Shown one piece after another: positions 1-5,828 of a DNA stretch of 5,828 nucleotides. Source of the stretch: Ruminococcaceae bacterium UBA1425 (lineage in GTDB: Bacteria; Bacillota; Clostridia; Oscillospirales; Acutalibacteraceae); NCBI GenBank assembly GCA_002329365.1, contig DCUB01000035.1:21720-27547 (forward strand), read 5' to 3'. The translations under genes were made by a program, and so were the position numbers. Under the pieces are notes generated by a model that was not told the origin of the DNA, ran no database searches, and saw nothing but the letters and a program-made list of their open reading frames with translations. Position 1 is the stretch's first letter. Every line of letters begins with the position of its first letter.

Positions 1-1125
1 GATGCGGCGGCTGTCAAGCCTTTCGAGTGTTGAAGCGTTTAGCACTCCCGAAACGCTTTCGAGCCTGCAACCCGTCCGGGCAGTACCGAGCTTGATTTTA
101 TACGGCTTGTCGGGCGAAAACGGCTCCCTGCCGAGCCAGAAAACGGACGCCTTTATTCTGCTTCCGTACATCGGCGGTTTCTGACCGATTATACATATAA
201 GCTCGCCGCGCTTTGCGTAAATCTGCTCCGTCATGCAAAAGCCCGTAGCACTGCCGGAGGAAACCGAGCTTTTCGGCGGCTCGTTAAAGACCTCTATTGA
301 TTTTACAGCCGTTTTTTTGCCGGAGGGCAGCAGCATTATCTCGTCGCCCGTGCGAAGGCTGCCTGTCGAAACAGTTCCCGCGACAATGCGGCGTTCGTCG
401 TTGTCGTTTGTAAACTTGTAAACGTCCTGCACCCACATGCGAAACGGCATATCGTCTGGCGGAGACGACTCGGTAAAGGAATCAAGCACCTCAAGCACGG
501 TCTTGCCGCCGTACCACGGAAGCTCGTCGCTGTGAGCGGCTATGTTATACCCCAAAGCGGCGGAAACGGGAACAAAGCAGGAGGGGATAAGCCCGATTTG
601 CTCCAAAAACCGCGAGTATTCGGACGATATTTTTTCAAAAACGCTTTTGCGCTCCCCGTCGGGAATAAGGTCAAGCTTGTTTACAAGCACCGCTATCTGT
701 TTTATGCCGAGCATAGAGAGCATATAGCCGTGGCGGCGCGAGTTTTCGCATATGCCCTCGTGCGCGTCGATGACAAGCAGCGCGGCGTCGGCGCGCGAAG
801 CGCCCGTAATCATGTTTTTCAAAAACTCTATATGCCCGGGCGCGTCAATGATGATGTATTTCCGCAGCTCGGTTTTAAAAAAGCAGCGCGCCGTGTCTAT
901 GGTTATTCCCTGCGCGCGCTCGTCCTTTAACGCGTCCAAAAGGAAGGCGTATTCAAACGGCTTTGACGTGCGGCGGCAAAGCTCGCGTATCGTTTCAAGC
1001 CTTCCCTCAGGCAGCGAGCCGGTATCGGCGAGCAGACGGCCTATTACTGTGCTTTTGCCGTGGTCGACGTGGCCGACAATGACGATATTCATTTCCAAAC
1101 GCTCGGAAAAATCACATGTATCCAT
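1..1125 (-). CDS. cysN: Sulfate adenylyltransferase subunit 1 (CysN GTPase), 3' end cut by window edge
   Basis: GTPase subunit of the heterodimeric ATP sulfurylase, which couples GTP hydrolysis to formation of adenosine 5'-phosphosulfate (APS) from ATP and sulfate; cytoplasmic. I translated 375 codons without a stop. The EF-Tu-like G domain is complete: P-loop GHVDHGKST at residues 18-26, the GITID switch at about 73-77, DAPGH at 94-98, NKLD at 149-152 and a G5-like VSA at 187-189. EF-Tu-type beta-barrel sequence follows, ending near NASTLE at 363-368. E. coli CysN has 475 residues, so roughly 100 codons should lie outside the window; whether a further domain such as a second APS kinase follows cannot be seen. 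The DAPGHIEFLKNM stretch is typical of CysN/NodQ rather than of elongation factors. The chosen ATG (1125) overlaps cysD by 14 bp and has a GGAGGAG site upstream. An in-frame ATG at 1092, just before the P-loop strand, is the alternative. CysN and CysD are obligate partners, so their adjacency supports both calls. Confidence 0.93.
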   Translation of the reverse strand, partial: MDTCDFSERLEMNIVIVGHVDHGKSTVIGRLLADTGSLPEGRLETIRELCRRTSKPFEYAFLLDALKDERAQGITIDTARCFFKTELRKYIIIDAPGHIEFLKNMITGASRADAALLVIDAHEGICENSRRHGYMLSMLGIKQIAVLVNKLDLIPDGERKSVFEKISSEYSRFLEQIGLIPSCFVPVSAALGYNIAAHSDELPWYGGKTVLEVLDSFTESSPPDDMPFRMWVQDVYKFTNDNDERRIVAGTVSTGSLRTGDEIMLLPSGKKTAVKSIEVFNEPPKSSVSSGSATGFCMTEQIYAKRGELICIIGQKPPMYGSRIKASVFWLGREPFSPDKPYKIKLGTARTGCRLESVSGVLNASTLERLDSRRI

Positions 1126-1993
1126 CTTTTCTGAGCTCCTCCAGACCGCCGCCGTCCTCTTTGTCCTGCTCTCTGCCCGAACGCTCGGCAATATTAGCGA
1201 ATTTTCCTGTTTTAAGCTCCTCAATTATATCATCGAGGTTTTTCGCCGTTGAATCGACGGGCTTCGTGCAGGGCCAGCAGCCCAAAGAGCGGTAACGTTT
1301 GCCCTCGCCCTTGTCAAAATAAAGAGACACTACGGGTACGTCTTCGCGGCGGATGTATTCCCAGACGTCAAGCTCCGTCCAGTCGAGCAGGGGATGTATC
1401 CTTATGTGCGTGCCCGGCTTGAAGTCGGTTTTGTACTGCCCCCAGAACTCGGGCGGCTGGTCGCCTATGTCCCAGTCGTTGTTGTTGTCGCGCGGGGAGA
1501 AATAACGCTCCTTCGAGCGGCTTCCCTCCTCGTCGGCGCGTATCCCGACAATAACGCCTGTGTACGGCTCGGTGTTTTTGTCGCGCTCGTATTTGCCCGT
1601 GTCTTGGTTCATGCGGTAGCGCGGCCACTCGCCCGAAAGCGTTTTTTGAAGCGCCACTGTCTTCAGGTTTCTGCAGCACTCAATCCTGCTCGCGTTTCCG
1701 TCGGGAAATGTGAGCCTGTTTTTAAGCGCTTCGGCGTTTTCGCCGTAAACCATGTCAAGGTGCCATTCGCGCGCAAGTCTGTCACGGTATTCTATCATTT
1801 CGGGAATTTTATAGTGTGTGTCTATATGCACAAGAGGAAAGGGGACATGACCGAAAAAAGCCTTGCGAGCAAGGCTCAGAAGAACTGTCGAGTCCTTTCC
1901 GATAGACCAAAGCATACACAGGCTGCCGAAGCGGTTGTATGCCTCGCGCAGGATGTGTATGCTTTTGTTTTCAAGATTATCAAGATGCGTCAT
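1112..1993 (-). CDS. cysD: Sulfate adenylyltransferase subunit 2 (CysD), four-cysteine type
   Basis: Catalytic subunit of ATP sulfurylase (ATP + sulfate to APS + PPi), working with CysN; cytoplasmic. The 293-residue protein is close to E. coli CysD (302). It carries the PP-loop SIGKDS at 30-35, the family motif GIRADEEGSRSKER at 150-163, the PPEFW segment near 180-184, HPLLDWTELDVWEYI at 200-214, RYRSLGCWP at 233-241, and the C-terminal family ending ELRKDGYM. Relative to E. coli as I remember it, there is an insertion of about 25 residues around 119-145 and a shorter loop after about residue 225. Cysteines at 106-107 (ECCRNLKT) and 239/242 (GCWPC) form a CC...CxxC set resembling the [4Fe-4S] ligands of APS reductases. 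The C-terminal catalytic cysteine of those reductases is absent, and the gene sits beside cysN, so I keep the CysD call. The start is 11 bp after cysCQ, with a good ribosome binding site. Confidence 0.93.
   Translation of the reverse strand: MTHLDNLENKSIHILREAYNRFGSLCMLWSIGKDSTVLLSLARKAFFGHVPFPLVHIDTHYKIPEMIEYRDRLAREWHLDMVYGENAEALKNRLTFPDGNASRIECCRNLKTVALQKTLSGEWPRYRMNQDTGKYERDKNTEPYTGVIVGIRADEEGSRSKERYFSPRDNNNDWDIGDQPPEFWGQYKTDFKPGTHIRIHPLLDWTELDVWEYIRREDVPVVSLYFDKGEGKRYRSLGCWPCTKPVDSTAKNLDDIIEELKTGKFANIAERSGREQDKEDGGGLEELRKDGYM
1136..1142 (-). promoter_or_regulatory. Ribosome binding site for cysN, inside cysD
   Basis: On the minus strand this reads GGAGGAG, 10 nt before the ATG at 1125. 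It lies within the last codons of cysD (the Leu-Glu-Glu-Leu stretch near its C-terminus). It favours the start at 1125 over the downstream in-frame ATG at 1092 and suggests that cysN translation is coupled to cysD. The spacing is slightly long. Confidence 0.6.
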
Positions 1994-2000
1994 AGCGCGT

Positions 2001-2006
2001 CACCTT
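2001..2006 (-). promoter_or_regulatory. Ribosome binding site for cysD, overlapping the cysCQ stop
   Basis: Minus-strand AAGGTG lies 7 nt before the cysD ATG at 1993. Its first two bases are also part of the TAA stop codon of the upstream cysC-cysQ gene (2005-2007). Such tight packing implies co-transcription and probably translational coupling of the two genes. Confidence 0.7.
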
Positions 2007-3396
2007 ATTCCTCAAACCTGTTCTCAATGCTGTTGAGTATGAAGAAGCCCTTTTCGTTTCTGCTGTTTTTTCTGTTGTATCTCATCGGCGTGCCGTCACC
2101 CTGCAGGAAAACGCCTCCCGCTTCCTCGACGACGCACTGCATGGCGGCGGTGTCCCATTCCATAGTATAGCCTGTGCGGTAGTAGACGTCAGCTTTGCCT
2201 TCAGCTATCAGGCAGCCCTTCAGGGACGAGCCGGAAACGACCGTTCCCCCGATTTTTTCACGGTTTTTCAAAAGCAGAGCCCGAAGCCTTTCGTCGGAGT
2301 GCGAGCGGCTTGCCATAACGGTAAGTAAAGCTGTTTTGTCGGAAACGCGGATTCTTTCGTCGTCGCGAAAAAGGTTGTCGCAGCCTTTATGTGAAATGTC
2401 GCGGGCGAATGAGCCGAGTCCCTTAGCCGCGTAATACAGCTTGTTCAAAGCGGGAGCGAACACAACGCCCATAACGCTTTTTCCGAGGTATGAAAACGCG
2501 ATGTTTACAGTAAACTCGCCGTTTCTTTTCACAAACTCCTTTGTGCCGTCCAGAGGGTCTACGATGAAGCAGCCGTCAGCTTTCAGACGCTCGCCGCTGT
2601 CCTTCGACTCCTCCGATAAAACGGCGTACTGACCGTATTCTTTTATTAAAGCGGAGCATATAAGCTCGTTTGAGGCGGTGTCTGCCTCTGTAAGCGGGGA
2701 TTTATCGTCCTTGAAATCGACAGAAAAATTTGTGCCGTAAACCCCCATTATTTTTTTGCCTGCGTCAACCGATAAACGCGCGGCAAACTCGGTCATTTTG
2801 CGAAGTGTCCGCAGCATATCGGCATAGGCTATAACCTTTTTCGCGGCTTCCTCCGCGCCGCACTCAGCCGTTTTTATTGTTATTTCGGGCGAAAGCGGAG
2901 CCTCGTAAGGCGAGGAAATGCCCGTAAAGCCTTTTATGTCGCCCGAAAGAGCCTTTTTGTAAAGCCCCTTTACATCGCGCCTTATGCATTCCTCGAGCGG
3001 CGCGTCGACGAAGATTTCAACGAAAGGACAGCCGGCGTTTTCGCATATCTTACGCGCCGCCTGCCTGTCCGCCTCAAACGGCGATATAAGGCTGACGAGC
3101 GCGACGGCTCCGCTCTGCGCGAAAAGCGCGGCGACGTGAGCAGTGCGCCTTATGTTTTCGCTTCTGTCATCGTCGGAAAAACCGAGGTCGGAGTTAAGCC
3201 CCATACGCAGGTTGTCGCCGTCGAGGACAAAACAATAATGCCCGTCCTCCAAAAGAAGCTTTTCGCAGAGGCAGGCGACGGTTGATTTGCCGGAGCCGGA
3301 AAGCCCCGTAAACCAAAGAACGGCGCCGGACTGACCGAGCAAAACGGCGCGCTGTTCGTTAGTTATATTGTTTTTGTGGTAAAAGATATCGGACAT
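2005..3396 (-). CDS. cysC-cysQ: Fused APS kinase (CysC) and 3'(2'),5'-bisphosphate nucleotidase (CysQ)
   Basis: Bifunctional 463-residue protein in one uninterrupted frame. Residues 1 to about 197 are APS kinase (APS + ATP to PAPS): Walker A GLSGSGKST 31-39, DGDNLR 59-64, LGFSDDDRSENIRR 71-84, LISPF 103-107 and KGLYKKA...GFTGISSPYEAP 143-167. Residues from about 201 to the end are a CysQ-type member of the inositol monophosphatase superfamily, which hydrolyses PAP to AMP: DKSPLTEADT 231-240, metal-binding SEES 261-264, DPLDGTKEF 280-288 with both aspartates, RSHSDE 364-369, GSSLKGCLIAEG 389-400 and EWDTAA 413-418. The length is close to the sum of E. coli CysC (201) and CysQ (246), so neither half is visibly truncated. 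Almost no linker separates them. Met201 at 2796 is a theoretical internal start but lacks a convincing ribosome binding site. The gene lies 27 bp after fba and 11 bp before cysD. All motifs of both halves look intact; that both are active is inferred. Confidence 0.94.
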   Translation of the reverse strand: MSDIFYHKNNITNEQRAVLLGQSGAVLWFTGLSGSGKSTVACLCEKLLLEDGHYCFVLDGDNLRMGLNSDLGFSDDDRSENIRRTAHVAALFAQSGAVALVSLISPFEADRQAARKICENAGCPFVEIFVDAPLEECIRRDVKGLYKKALSGDIKGFTGISSPYEAPLSPEITIKTAECGAEEAAKKVIAYADMLRTLRKMTEFAARLSVDAGKKIMGVYGTNFSVDFKDDKSPLTEADTASNELICSALIKEYGQYAVLSEESKDSGERLKADGCFIVDPLDGTKEFVKRNGEFTVNIAFSYLGKSVMGVVFAPALNKLYYAAKGLGSFARDISHKGCDNLFRDDERIRVSDKTALLTVMASRSHSDERLRALLLKNREKIGGTVVSGSSLKGCLIAEGKADVYYRTGYTMEWDTAAMQCVVEEAGGVFLQGDGTPMRYNRKNSRNEKGFFILNSIENRFEE

Positions 3397-3403
3397 GGAA
3401 TGT

Positions 3404-3409
3404 CCCTCT
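3404..3409 (-). promoter_or_regulatory. Ribosome binding site for cysC-cysQ
   Basis: Minus-strand AGAGGG sits 7 nt before the ATG at 3396, in the 27-bp gap after fba. It supports the annotated start, which also matches the short N-terminal extension normally found before the APS kinase Walker A motif. Confidence 0.65.
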
Positions 3410-3423
3410 TGTATAATAGAAAT

Positions 3424-4359
3424 TTATGCCTTGCCGGCGCAGCCGAGAACGTTCTGAATCTTGTGGGCGACCATTGCTTCAATGGCGTCGCGGGCAGGCG
3501 CAAGATATTGTCTGGGGTCGAAATCGCCGGGGTTCTCGGCAAGATGACGGCGTACGGCAGCAGTCATCGCAAGACGAAGGTCGGAGTCGATATTTATTTT
3601 GCAGACTGCCATGGCGGCGGCCTTTTTAAGCTCCGATTCCGGTATGCCTATTGCGTCGGGCATTTTTCCGCCGTACTGATTGACGAGCGCTACAAAGTCC
3701 TGCGGCACGGAGCTTGCGCCGTGGAGCACAATGGGGAAGCCCGGCAGCCTTCTGCCGATTTCCTCAAGAATATCGAGCCTTAATTTCGGGTCCTGACCGG
3801 GTTTGAATTTGTACGCGCCGTGGCTTGTTCCTATTGCTATAGCCAGCGAGTCGACGCCCGTGCGCGTTACGAAATCCTCTACCTCGTCTGGATTTGTGAA
3901 AAGCGCGTCCTCCGCGCTGACCTGCACGTCGTCCTCGACGCCCGCAAGCTTGCCAAGCTCGCCCTCAACCGTAACGCCGTGGGCGTGGGCGTATTCGACA
4001 ACCTTTTTCGTAATCGCAATATTCTCCTCGTAGGGGTGGGCGGAGCCGTCAATCATAACGGACGTGAAGCCGCCGTCAATGCAGCTTTTGCACGTTTCAA
4101 AGTCGGGGCCGTGGTCAAGGTGCAGCGCTATGGGCAGACCCGACTCGATAACAGCCGCCTCGACAAGCTTAGTGAGATATGTGTGGTTGGCATAAGCCCT
4201 CGCGCCCTTTGAAACCTGGAGGATGAGGGGAGAACCGAGCTTTTTTGCCGCACCTATGATACCCTGAATAATTTCCATGTTGTTGACGTTGAAAGCTCCG
4301 ACTGCATAGCCGCCCTTGTAGGCGTCCTCAAACATCTTTGTTGTTGTTACCAATGGCAT
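3424..4359 (-). CDS. fba: Fructose-1,6-bisphosphate aldolase, class II
   Basis: Zinc-dependent aldolase of glycolysis and gluconeogenesis, interconverting fructose 1,6-bisphosphate with dihydroxyacetone phosphate and glyceraldehyde 3-phosphate in the cytoplasm. The 311-residue protein is a complete TIM-barrel enzyme. It shows GAFNVNN at 21-27, ALHLDHG at 78-84 (catalytic Asp82 and zinc ligand His83 by homology), VEGELG at 131-136, GTSHGAYK at 177-184 (zinc ligand His180), VLHGASS at 211-217 (zinc ligand His213) and KINIDSDLR at 254-262 for substrate phosphate binding. Class II relatives such as tagatose-bisphosphate aldolase share this fold, but the segment at about 229-247 (YGGKMP followed by an IPESELKKAA helix) matches fructose-bisphosphate aldolases as I know them. 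I chose the ATG at 4359 over the in-frame ATG at 4374: a GGGAG site lies 8 nt before 4359 and overlaps the upstream ATG, and MPLVTTTKM is a usual N-terminus for the family. It has its own promoter upstream. Confidence 0.95.
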   Translation of the reverse strand: MPLVTTTKMFEDAYKGGYAVGAFNVNNMEIIQGIIGAAKKLGSPLILQVSKGARAYANHTYLTKLVEAAVIESGLPIALHLDHGPDFETCKSCIDGGFTSVMIDGSAHPYEENIAITKKVVEYAHAHGVTVEGELGKLAGVEDDVQVSAEDALFTNPDEVEDFVTRTGVDSLAIAIGTSHGAYKFKPGQDPKLRLDILEEIGRRLPGFPIVLHGASSVPQDFVALVNQYGGKMPDAIGIPESELKKAAAMAVCKINIDSDLRLAMTAAVRRHLAENPGDFDPRQYLAPARDAIEAMVAHKIQNVLGCAGKA

Positions 4360-4367
4360 TTTACCCA

Positions 4368-4372
4368 CTCCC
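4368..4372 (-). promoter_or_regulatory. Ribosome binding site that decides the fba start
   Basis: Minus-strand GGGAG is 8 nt before the ATG at 4359. Its first G is the third base of the alternative ATG at 4374, so that upstream codon cannot be served by this site. The upstream ATG has only A/T-rich sequence before it and no purine-rich site. Confidence 0.75.
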
Positions 4373-4399
4373 ATATTAAATGTAGAAAACTATACTCAA

Positions 4400-4416
4400 A
4401 AATTATATCATAATTT
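4400..4416. repeat. Short AT-rich palindrome over the fba -10 box
   Basis: Plus-strand AAATTAT (4400-4406) and ATAATTT (4410-4416) are perfect inverted repeats around a 3-nt centre. The palindrome covers the whole -10 hexamer and part of the spacer, where a repressor would block RNA polymerase. In such AT-rich DNA it could equally arise from the -10 sequence by chance. It lacks the GC stem and T-run of a terminator. Confidence 0.35.
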
Positions 4417-4429
4417 GTCGCAATGTCAA
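4402..4429 (-). promoter_or_regulatory. Consensus vegetative promoter for fba (and probably the sulfate genes)
   Basis: Reading the minus strand, TTGACA (4429-4424) is followed by a 16-bp spacer and TATAAT (4407-4402). A TGA directly before the -10 box forms an extended -10. Both hexamers match the sigma-70/sigma-A consensus exactly. The expected transcription start is near 4395, giving a leader of about 35 nt before the fba ATG at 4359. The -35 box begins 7 bp after the purL stop codon, so this is a dedicated promoter between purL and fba. A 6-bp tandem repeat (CAATGT twice on the plus strand, 4421-4432) covers the -35 region; its meaning is unknown. Confidence 0.85.
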
Positions 4430-4436
4430 TGTTGTA

Positions 4437-5828
4437 TTACCTGAAATACTCAACCGCAGAGCGGAACATGCCCATCTCGAAAACGCCGCCGACGTTTTTG
4501 TAAAGACCGTCGTCATAACGCTCCGTGTGCCCCATTTTGCCGAACACCCTGCCGTCGGGCGAGGTTATTCCCTCGACAGCGTAGGCGGAACCGTTCGGGT
4601 TAAAGTGAACATCATTTGTGGCAAGACCGTCGAGGTCAACGTACTGCGTGGCAATCTGACCGTTTTCGGCAAGCTTTAAAATCTGCTCCTCGCTTGCCAG
4701 GAAACGCCCCTCACCGTGCGAAATCGGCACCGTGTATATTTCCCCGGGCATTGTGTTCATAAGCCACGGCGATTTGTTTGAAGCAATCCTTGTGCGCACA
4801 AGCCTTGACTGGTGGCGACCGATTCTGTTGTATGTCAGCGTCGGGCAGCTTTCGTCGGTGTCGATTATCTTACCGAACGGCACAAGCCCGAGCTTTATAA
4901 GAGCCTGAAAGCCGTTGCAGACGCCGCATATAAGGCCGTCGCGGTTTTCAAGCAGGTCGCAAACCCCGTCCTTTATCTGCGCGTTGCGGAAAAACGCCGT
5001 AATGAACTTGCCGGAGCCGTCGGGCTCGTCGCCGCCCGAAAAGCCTCCGGGAATGAATAATATCTGCGAATGCGAAAGCCTTTCGGCGAACCGCTCAATC
5101 GACTGCGCTATGCCCGACGACGTCAGGTTGTTAATAACAAATATCTCCGGCTCCGCGCCCGCGGTTTTAAGAGCCTTTGCCGTGTCGTACTCGCAGTTTG
5201 TGCCGGGGAAAACGGGGATGAGTACGCGCGGCTTTGCCGTTTTTATCGTGGGCGAGGGATAACCGTCAGCCTTAAAGGTGAAGTTTCTGACGGGAGTTTC
5301 AACTGTTTTGATATTGCACGGGAAAACGCTTTCAAGCCTGTTCTCATAAGCCTCAAGCAGGGAGTTAAGCGAAACGGCACTGCCGCCGCGCGTTATTTCG
5401 TCATTATCGGTGGTAATACCTACAAGCGTTCCTATATCGTCGTCGCCGCAAAGCTCTGTAAGGAACGCGCCGTAATTGTAGCCGAAGATTTCTTCAAGCG
5501 ACAGCCTGTCGGAGTAGTCGAAGCCGATTTTATTTCCGAACGACATCTTCATAACAGCCTCGGCAATGCCGCCGTATGTCGGAGTGCAGACCGAAACAGC
5601 ATTGCCCGAACGAATAAGGGAGCTTACGGTGTTGAAGCACTCTGTAAGAGAAGCGGCGACGGGCAGACCGTTTTCGTCATAGTCAGGCTTAATAAGCACA
5701 ACCCTGTGACCGGAAGCCTTGAACTCGGGCGAGACTATGTTTTTAACGCTGTCGGTAGTGACGGCAAAGGATACAAGCGTGGGCGGCACGTCGATATGCT
5801 CGAAGCTGCCGCTCATGGAGTCCTTGCC
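4437..5828 (-). CDS. purL: Phosphoribosylformylglycinamidine synthase (PurL), C-terminal third; 5' end outside window
   Basis: Fourth step of de novo purine synthesis: ATP-dependent amidation of FGAR to FGAM using ammonia from glutamine. The visible 463 residues start in GKDSMSGSFE, followed by VPPTLVSFAV, a hallmark of the second PurM-like half. Residues to about 185 are the C-terminal part of that half (STPTYGGIAEA-like region near 83-91, FGYNYGAFL near 115). From about 199 a class I glutamine amidotransferase domain begins: RVLIPVFPGTNCEYD, then GGFSGGDEPDGSG near 262-273, the nucleophile in CGVCNGFQ (Cys304), SHGEGRF near 370-376, NPNGS near 410-414, and MGHTER supplying His434 and Glu436. 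These align with the Cys-His-Glu triad of E. coli PurL. Having synthetase and glutaminase in one chain marks the long form of about 1,250-1,300 residues, not the separate PurL/PurQ/PurS set of Bacillus. The reading frame is open through 5828; Met at 5816 is internal, not a start. No terminator is visible after the stop. Confidence 0.95.
   Translation of the reverse strand, partial: GKDSMSGSFEHIDVPPTLVSFAVTTDSVKNIVSPEFKASGHRVVLIKPDYDENGLPVAASLTECFNTVSSLIRSGNAVSVCTPTYGGIAEAVMKMSFGNKIGFDYSDRLSLEEIFGYNYGAFLTELCGDDDIGTLVGITTDNDEITRGGSAVSLNSLLEAYENRLESVFPCNIKTVETPVRNFTFKADGYPSPTIKTAKPRVLIPVFPGTNCEYDTAKALKTAGAEPEIFVINNLTSSGIAQSIERFAERLSHSQILFIPGGFSGGDEPDGSGKFITAFFRNAQIKDGVCDLLENRDGLICGVCNGFQALIKLGLVPFGKIIDTDESCPTLTYNRIGRHQSRLVRTRIASNKSPWLMNTMPGEIYTVPISHGEGRFLASEEQILKLAENGQIATQYVDLDGLATNDVHFNPNGSAYAVEGITSPDGRVFGKMGHTERYDDGLYKNVGGVFEMGMFRSAVEYFR

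Noticed and set aside
752..1252. 166-codon plus-strand open frame opposite cysN and the end of cysD
   Set aside because: It is the mirror of the CysN G domain, with a Ser/Arg-rich composition and no motif; the opposite strand clearly encodes the GTPase.
1112..1993. Reading the CysD protein as an APS or PAPS reductase because of its CC...CxxC cysteines
   Set aside because: It ends in the CysD-type ELRKDGYM with no C-terminal catalytic cysteine, has the SIGKDS PP-loop and DEEGSRSKER motif of CysD, and overlaps cysN.
1394..2170. 258-codon open frame on the plus strand, antisense to cysD and the end of cysC-cysQ
   Set aside because: It is fully antisense to genes with strong family motifs, crosses a gene boundary, shows no recognisable domain, and follows the codon bias of the minus-strand genes.
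2794..2796. Internal Met201 as the start of a separate cysQ gene
   Set aside because: It is in the same frame with no stop before it, and the upstream bases give only a weak, distant GGA instead of a ribosome binding site. A secondary product cannot be excluded, but the fusion is the simpler reading.
3411..3442. TATTAT on the minus strand just after fba, as a private promoter for cysC-cysQ
   Set aside because: No -35 match exists at 16-18 bp spacing (the region is GC-rich coding sequence), and the start would fall about at the ribosome binding site, leaving almost no leader.
4360..4374. Upstream in-frame ATG giving fba five extra residues
   Set aside because: The only good ribosome binding site overlaps this ATG and is correctly spaced for the ATG at 4359, and the family N-terminus starts there.
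4375..4436. Possible terminator for purL in the gap before fba
   Set aside because: The only inverted repeat is a 7-bp all-A/T stem coinciding with the -10 box; there is no GC stem followed by a T-run on the minus strand.

Overview
The window reads as chromosomal DNA from an anaerobic, clostridial-type Firmicute. This is an inference from four things: a long single-chain PurL with its glutaminase domain at the C-terminus, a class II fructose-bisphosphate aldolase of about 311 residues, purine-rich Shine-Dalgarno sites before each gene whose start is visible, and a near-perfect vegetative promoter (TTGACA, 16 bp, TATAAT). No species can be named from the sequence alone. All genes lie on the minus strand and fill almost the whole window. 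The only non-coding stretches are 11, 27 and about 77 bp long. There are no tRNA or rRNA genes, mobile elements, CRISPR arrays or phage genes.

In transcription order (right to left), 5828-4437 is the C-terminal third of purL, open at the right edge. Positions 4436-4360 hold a strong promoter, a short palindrome over its -10 box, and a ribosome binding site. Positions 4359-3424 are fba. After 27 bp with no terminator comes 3396-2005, a single frame encoding an APS kinase (CysC) joined directly to a PAP phosphatase (CysQ). Positions 1993-1112 are cysD, and 1125-1 is cysN, overlapping cysD by 14 bp and cut by the left edge.

The four activities of the sulfate cluster form a short circuit. CysD and CysN make APS from sulfate and ATP, with GTP hydrolysis. 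CysC phosphorylates APS to PAPS, the universal sulfuryl donor. CysQ removes the 3'-phosphate from PAP, the by-product of PAPS use. No PAPS or APS reductase is visible here, so the cluster could serve sulfotransferases, but flanking genes outside the window could change that reading. The points most worth following are the CysC-CysQ fusion, a CC...CxxC cysteine set in CysD like the iron-sulfur ligands of APS reductases, and the placement of the cluster directly behind a glycolytic gene with a strong promoter.
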